DNA from: a virus
Reading direction: 5' to 3' (one strand)
Length of the DNA stretch: 64,000 nt
IMG/VR virus record: IMGVR_UViG_3300047481_000755
Span: 1-64,000 of that record
The first letter of the stretch is position 1, and each line of letters begins with the position of its first letter. Made by a program: the position numbers and the translations under genes. The notes beneath the pieces were generated by a model. That model saw nothing but the letters and a program-made list of their open reading frames with translations, was not told the origin of the DNA and ran no database searches. This document shows positions 61,848 to 64,000 of the stretch, piece after piece.

Positions 61848-62426
61848 TTACTCACCTCCACCGCCATCACCTGAACCTTCACCAGTGCCGTAGTATCCAC
61901 CGTAATATGCCGGACCATAGAAATAACGATTGGTTTTCTTCTTTGTAGATTTACGCGACTTTTTGCGTTCATCCAATTCTATTTGTTCGTTATTCTTTTT
62001 ACGACCTTGGCAATGTGCTCGTTGGCTGAATCCTTTAGGATTCTTACAGTTTATACTCTTTTTATACTTTTCACTCCAGGCTTCCGCCACACCTTGTTGA
62101 GATTCGCTCAAGTCATCCTTCTTATAAGTAATACTCCAATTATCGTCACCGTAAATTACGACACCTTCGTAGTCATCGCTGTAATCAATATAAAGTTTAC
62201 GCTTTACTCCGTCTGGGCAAGTAACACCTTTTTCTAGTCTACGTTCAACTTTTTCTTGAGACTGAATATCGCTATCTAAATCTCCGCTAGACACATCACC
62301 ATTTAGCCACTGTGCGGCTAAGGTTTTTAGTATATCGTCTCCACCACCTCCGCTGTCGGTAGCAAATTCGTTCAATGTATCTTCCGCCACACCTTGCTGT
62401 TTGTTTACGAATTCTGACGCTCGCAT
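61848..62426 (-). CDS. QGVAEG-linked small cargo protein
   Basis: 192 residues. MRASEFVNKQQGVAEDTLNE carries the shared start joined directly to a QGVAE module. A small acidic/Cys domain (CPDGVKRKLYIDYSDDYEGVVIYG) is followed by a second SQQGVAEAWSE. A conserved phage block SINCKNPKGFSQRAHCQGRKK and a Gly/Tyr-rich tail end the protein. Both QGVAE copies have the same DNA sequence as those 42 kb away. Confidence 0.7.
   Translation of the reverse strand: MRASEFVNKQQGVAEDTLNEFATDSGGGGDDILKTLAAQWLNGDVSSGDLDSDIQSQEKVERRLEKGVTCPDGVKRKLYIDYSDDYEGVVIYGDDNWSITYKKDDLSESQQGVAEAWSEKYKKSINCKNPKGFSQRAHCQGRKKNNEQIELDERKKSRKSTKKKTNRYFYGPAYYGGYYGTGEGSGDGGGGE
62080..62096 (-). repeat. QGVAEG module copy 6 (QGVAEA)
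   Basis: Coding strand CAAGGTGTGGCGGAAGC, one base different from the consensus. In frame, encoding QGVAEA. Confidence 0.85.
62380..62396 (-). repeat. QGVAEG module copy 7 (QGVAED)
   Basis: Coding strand CAAGGTGTGGCGGAAGA, encoding QGVAED, placed right after the N-terminal MRASEFVNKQ. Confidence 0.85.
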
Positions 62427-62429
62427 AAT

Positions 62430-63023
62430 TTACCACGCCCTTGGTTTAATTTTTACTTCGCCCACTAACCGTAAACTATCAGTACGATACCAGGCAGTAC
62501 TTTCTACATCCCACAGCCCCATTAACTTGTTATCCTGTCTACTACGAAAAGATCCTGACAATCTAGCAGGATAACGAATGGCATCTATGTATTTACTCAA
62601 TTCTTCCCAGGGATATGTACTTAATCTATCCCAACTATCTAACTTATATTCACGGTTGAATAACTTAGCAATTTTTATAGCAGCAGCATCACTGCCCAAA
62701 TTCAATATCTTAGCGCCTGGCTGTATTTGATACAGTGATCCTTTAGGTGACACCCATCGTGGCATATTGTAATAACACCATTCTACCCATTCACTGGTAT
62801 ATCCTACATCTCCGCCACGATTGATCGCAGTACTAGTCCATAACTTGGCATTGGGTTTAATATCTTCGCCTAACGCGGTACGGTCTAATTTTGGCATATA
62901 CAATTGAAGACGATGCGTTTTACTAGCAGCCATCTTATTACCAGTTTGAGTGGCAACATCAATCAATGCCTGTAATTCAGGTGATATACTTTCATCTTCA
63001 ACTATAAATTCTTTAGAGATCAT
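62430..63023 (-). CDS. Unknown cargo-type protein
   Basis: 197 residues. MISKEFIVEDESIS starts with an I-V-E site. Then KLWTSTAINRGGDVGYTSEWVEWCYYNMPRW, GSLYQIQPGAKILNLGS and LMGLWDVESTAWYRT follow. The TST and DVES elements could be an enzyme site (ADP-ribosyltransferases have comparable STS and ExE elements), but this is speculative. It overlaps the gene upstream by 11 bases. Confidence 0.6.
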   Translation of the reverse strand: MISKEFIVEDESISPELQALIDVATQTGNKMAASKTHRLQLYMPKLDRTALGEDIKPNAKLWTSTAINRGGDVGYTSEWVEWCYYNMPRWVSPKGSLYQIQPGAKILNLGSDAAAIKIAKLFNREYKLDSWDRLSTYPWEELSKYIDAIRYPARLSGSFRSRQDNKLMGLWDVESTAWYRTDSLRLVGEVKIKPRAW

Positions 63024-64000
63024 TCGGGTCAGCCTTTATGTATTGTAGGAAGTTCTGATGTCTATCCTTTAACCCAAACAATTTTGGATTTATTTTCTTG
63101 GTCACCGCAGTGGTATTAGTAAAGTCATTGACTTCTGGTTTAACTCTACTATTCCAATACCATACGGCAATCTTTGCTGCGATATCAGGATCTGCTGCTA
63201 GATCAGGTTGTGCTTCTAGAGGTAATCCCAATGCTTTGCCTGCTATACGATAATTATATCGTCCGGTTAGTTGTATGTATCCACGGCCACGATATTTGAC
63301 ACCATCACCGGGCTTTACATTGCCTAACAATTTAGCAGTTGTAGGAGCATATTTACGCTCATAACGGTTGAAATACTTTTTACCACCATGCTCTATCATT
63401 CTAGCATAGTCCATGGTTTCATGCGCGGTTTGTGCTAAGAATTGGGCTAACTCTGTACCTGCTAATCCAGCCTGTTGAGCAAATGCCATCAACTTTTTTT
63501 CTAATGGATTATCAGTAATGGGTTCAATTTTTTGTTGAACTTTTGCCACTTGAGGTTTCTGTTTAGACGCTACTGGGGCCGCTATAGGTTTCACTGTACC
63601 AGATGCCTGAGTTTGACTGGCAACAGTGGGCGGTGGATTCATGAACTGTGATACTTTGTCTTTGACTGCCATTCCACCAACTGCTCCGGCGCCCATAGCA
63701 GCAGCAAAACCCAAATTGGCTAACTGTTGCTTGAACCCTTCCGCTAATTCATCTTCTGGAATTATCTTACTGTATTCACCTTTGTTTAAGTAAAGTTCAT
63801 TTTCTAATCTATACTCTAAACTGTTTAATTCATTCCAACGATCTGATACAGTACTTATATACTTACGGGCAAGTTCTGGATTGGTTTTTTGTAACTGTTC
63901 CAACTTGTAATTCATTTGCGCTAGTTTGGATTTTATGCCGGCAAGTTTTTGTTTCTTCTTGATGATTTCTGGATTAGGACGACGAATATAGTCTATACTA
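63013..64000 (-). CDS. Cargo-type protein with GH19 domain (N terminus outside window)
   Basis: The open frame extends through the right edge (the last visible bases encode SIDYIRRPNPEIIKKKQK), so the true start is outside; 329 residues are visible. After a helical part and a PEDELAEGFKQQ site comes a Pro/Val-rich linker. A second GH19-type domain follows: FLAQTAHETMDYARMIE with the catalytic Glu region, and YRGRGYIQLTGRYNYRIAG. It probably degrades peptidoglycan as a virion-borne enzyme, unlike the soluble endolysin at 29655-30299. Confidence 0.75.
   Translation of the reverse strand, partial: SIDYIRRPNPEIIKKKQKLAGIKSKLAQMNYKLEQLQKTNPELARKYISTVSDRWNELNSLEYRLENELYLNKGEYSKIIPEDELAEGFKQQLANLGFAAAMGAGAVGGMAVKDKVSQFMNPPPTVASQTQASGTVKPIAAPVASKQKPQVAKVQQKIEPITDNPLEKKLMAFAQQAGLAGTELAQFLAQTAHETMDYARMIEHGGKKYFNRYERKYAPTTAKLLGNVKPGDGVKYRGRGYIQLTGRYNYRIAGKALGLPLEAQPDLAADPDIAAKIAVWYWNSRVKPEVNDFTNTTAVTKKINPKLFGLKDRHQNFLQYIKADPNDL

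Noticed and set aside
61842-61849. Late promoter AATAAATACTAA before the 60467-61834 gene (and CATAAATACTAG at 57047-57054 before 56152-57042)
   Set aside because: The boxes end within five to eight bases of the ATG, so RNA would begin at the start codon; they also overlap the upstream stop codon or stop region. I did not annotate them, although leaderless late messages remain possible.
20204-62396. CRISPR array from the repeated 17-mer
   Set aside because: Copies are irregularly spaced (140-210 bases and then 41 kb), lie in frame in two genes and have no spacer pattern.
1-64000. Prophage or integrative element
   Set aside because: No integrase, attachment-site repeat, repressor or bacterial flanking gene is visible; the content is that of a lytic T4-like phage.

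Overview
The window is about 64 kb of AT-rich DNA, almost entirely coding, with short or overlapping gene junctions (many ATGA or TAATG overlaps). It looks like an internal segment of a large lytic T4-type (straboviral, 'T4-like') myophage of a Gram-negative host. Supporting this are a T4-style replication set (family B DNA polymerase, gp45-type clamp, gp44-type clamp loader, RNase H/5' exonuclease, ATP-dependent DNA ligase, DsbA-like protein). A GroES-like co-chaperonin, PhoH, MazG, T4-late-type promoters (NATAAATA) and a GH19 endolysin followed by spanin-like and holin-like genes point the same way. No terminase, portal, major capsid, integrase or tRNA gene is in the window. A phage-borne outer-membrane barrel protein and the spanins indicate a Gram-negative host; the habitat cannot be read from the sequence, although many of the unknown genes resemble families I associate with aquatic T4-like phages.

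Layout. 0-1.3 kb: three small plus-strand membrane or lipoprotein genes. 1.3-14.5 kb, minus strand: small conserved unknowns, RNase H, HNH endonucleases, a TET-associated-type glycosyltransferase, the clamp, a DNA polymerase broken in two by a split intein with a Vsr-like homing endonuclease gene in the gap, DsbA and a Dps-like ferritin. 14.5-25 kb: very large low-complexity proteins (muralytic LysM protein, a frameshifted gene, a modular 816-residue protein with QGVAEG repeats), a nucleotidyltransferase-zincin fusion and a glycosyltransferase. 25-31.5 kb: ClpA-like ATPase, DnaJ-like protein, lysis cassette and two conserved unknowns. 31.6-37.4 kb: phoH (plus), HNH, clamp loader, nucleotidyltransferase, AbrB-like, GroES-like, PolIII-alpha-like and MazG genes. 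37.4-42.1 kb: three tail/fibre-like structural genes. 42.1-49 kb: superoxide dismutase, IF-1, small conserved genes, phosphoesterase, DNA ligase. 49-53.4 kb: metabolic and redox block (class II aldolase, AhpD plus an AhpD remnant, GMP reductase, AhpC, outer-membrane protein). 53.4-64 kb: HNH, DUF2452, a structured 114-bp element, Nudix, a GC-rich early-gene island (57.5-60.1 kb) and a group of proteins sharing a capsid-targeting-like N terminus.

How it works together. Two promoter classes are visible. At least ten near-consensus sigma-70 promoters (TTGACA, 16-18 bp, TATACT-like) stand before early and replication genes. NATAAATA late-type boxes stand before structural, lysis and cargo genes. 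At several genes (endolysin, two or three homing endonucleases, a tail gene, two small genes) the late box lies in or next to the 5' arm of an RNA hairpin that hides the ribosome-binding site or start codon. This is the same logic as T4 e, soc and the td-intron endonuclease: read-through early RNA is translationally off and late RNA is on.

The most unusual features are (1) ten or so proteins with a T4 internal-protein-like N terminus ending in a prohead-protease-like L/I-x-E site, (2) an in-frame, nucleotide-conserved QGVAEG module joining small domains, which itself looks like such a cleavage site, (3) the fractured DNA polymerase, and (4) the hairpin switches. Together (1) and (2) suggest a large cargo of processed proteins packaged in the head and ejected into the host; this is inference.
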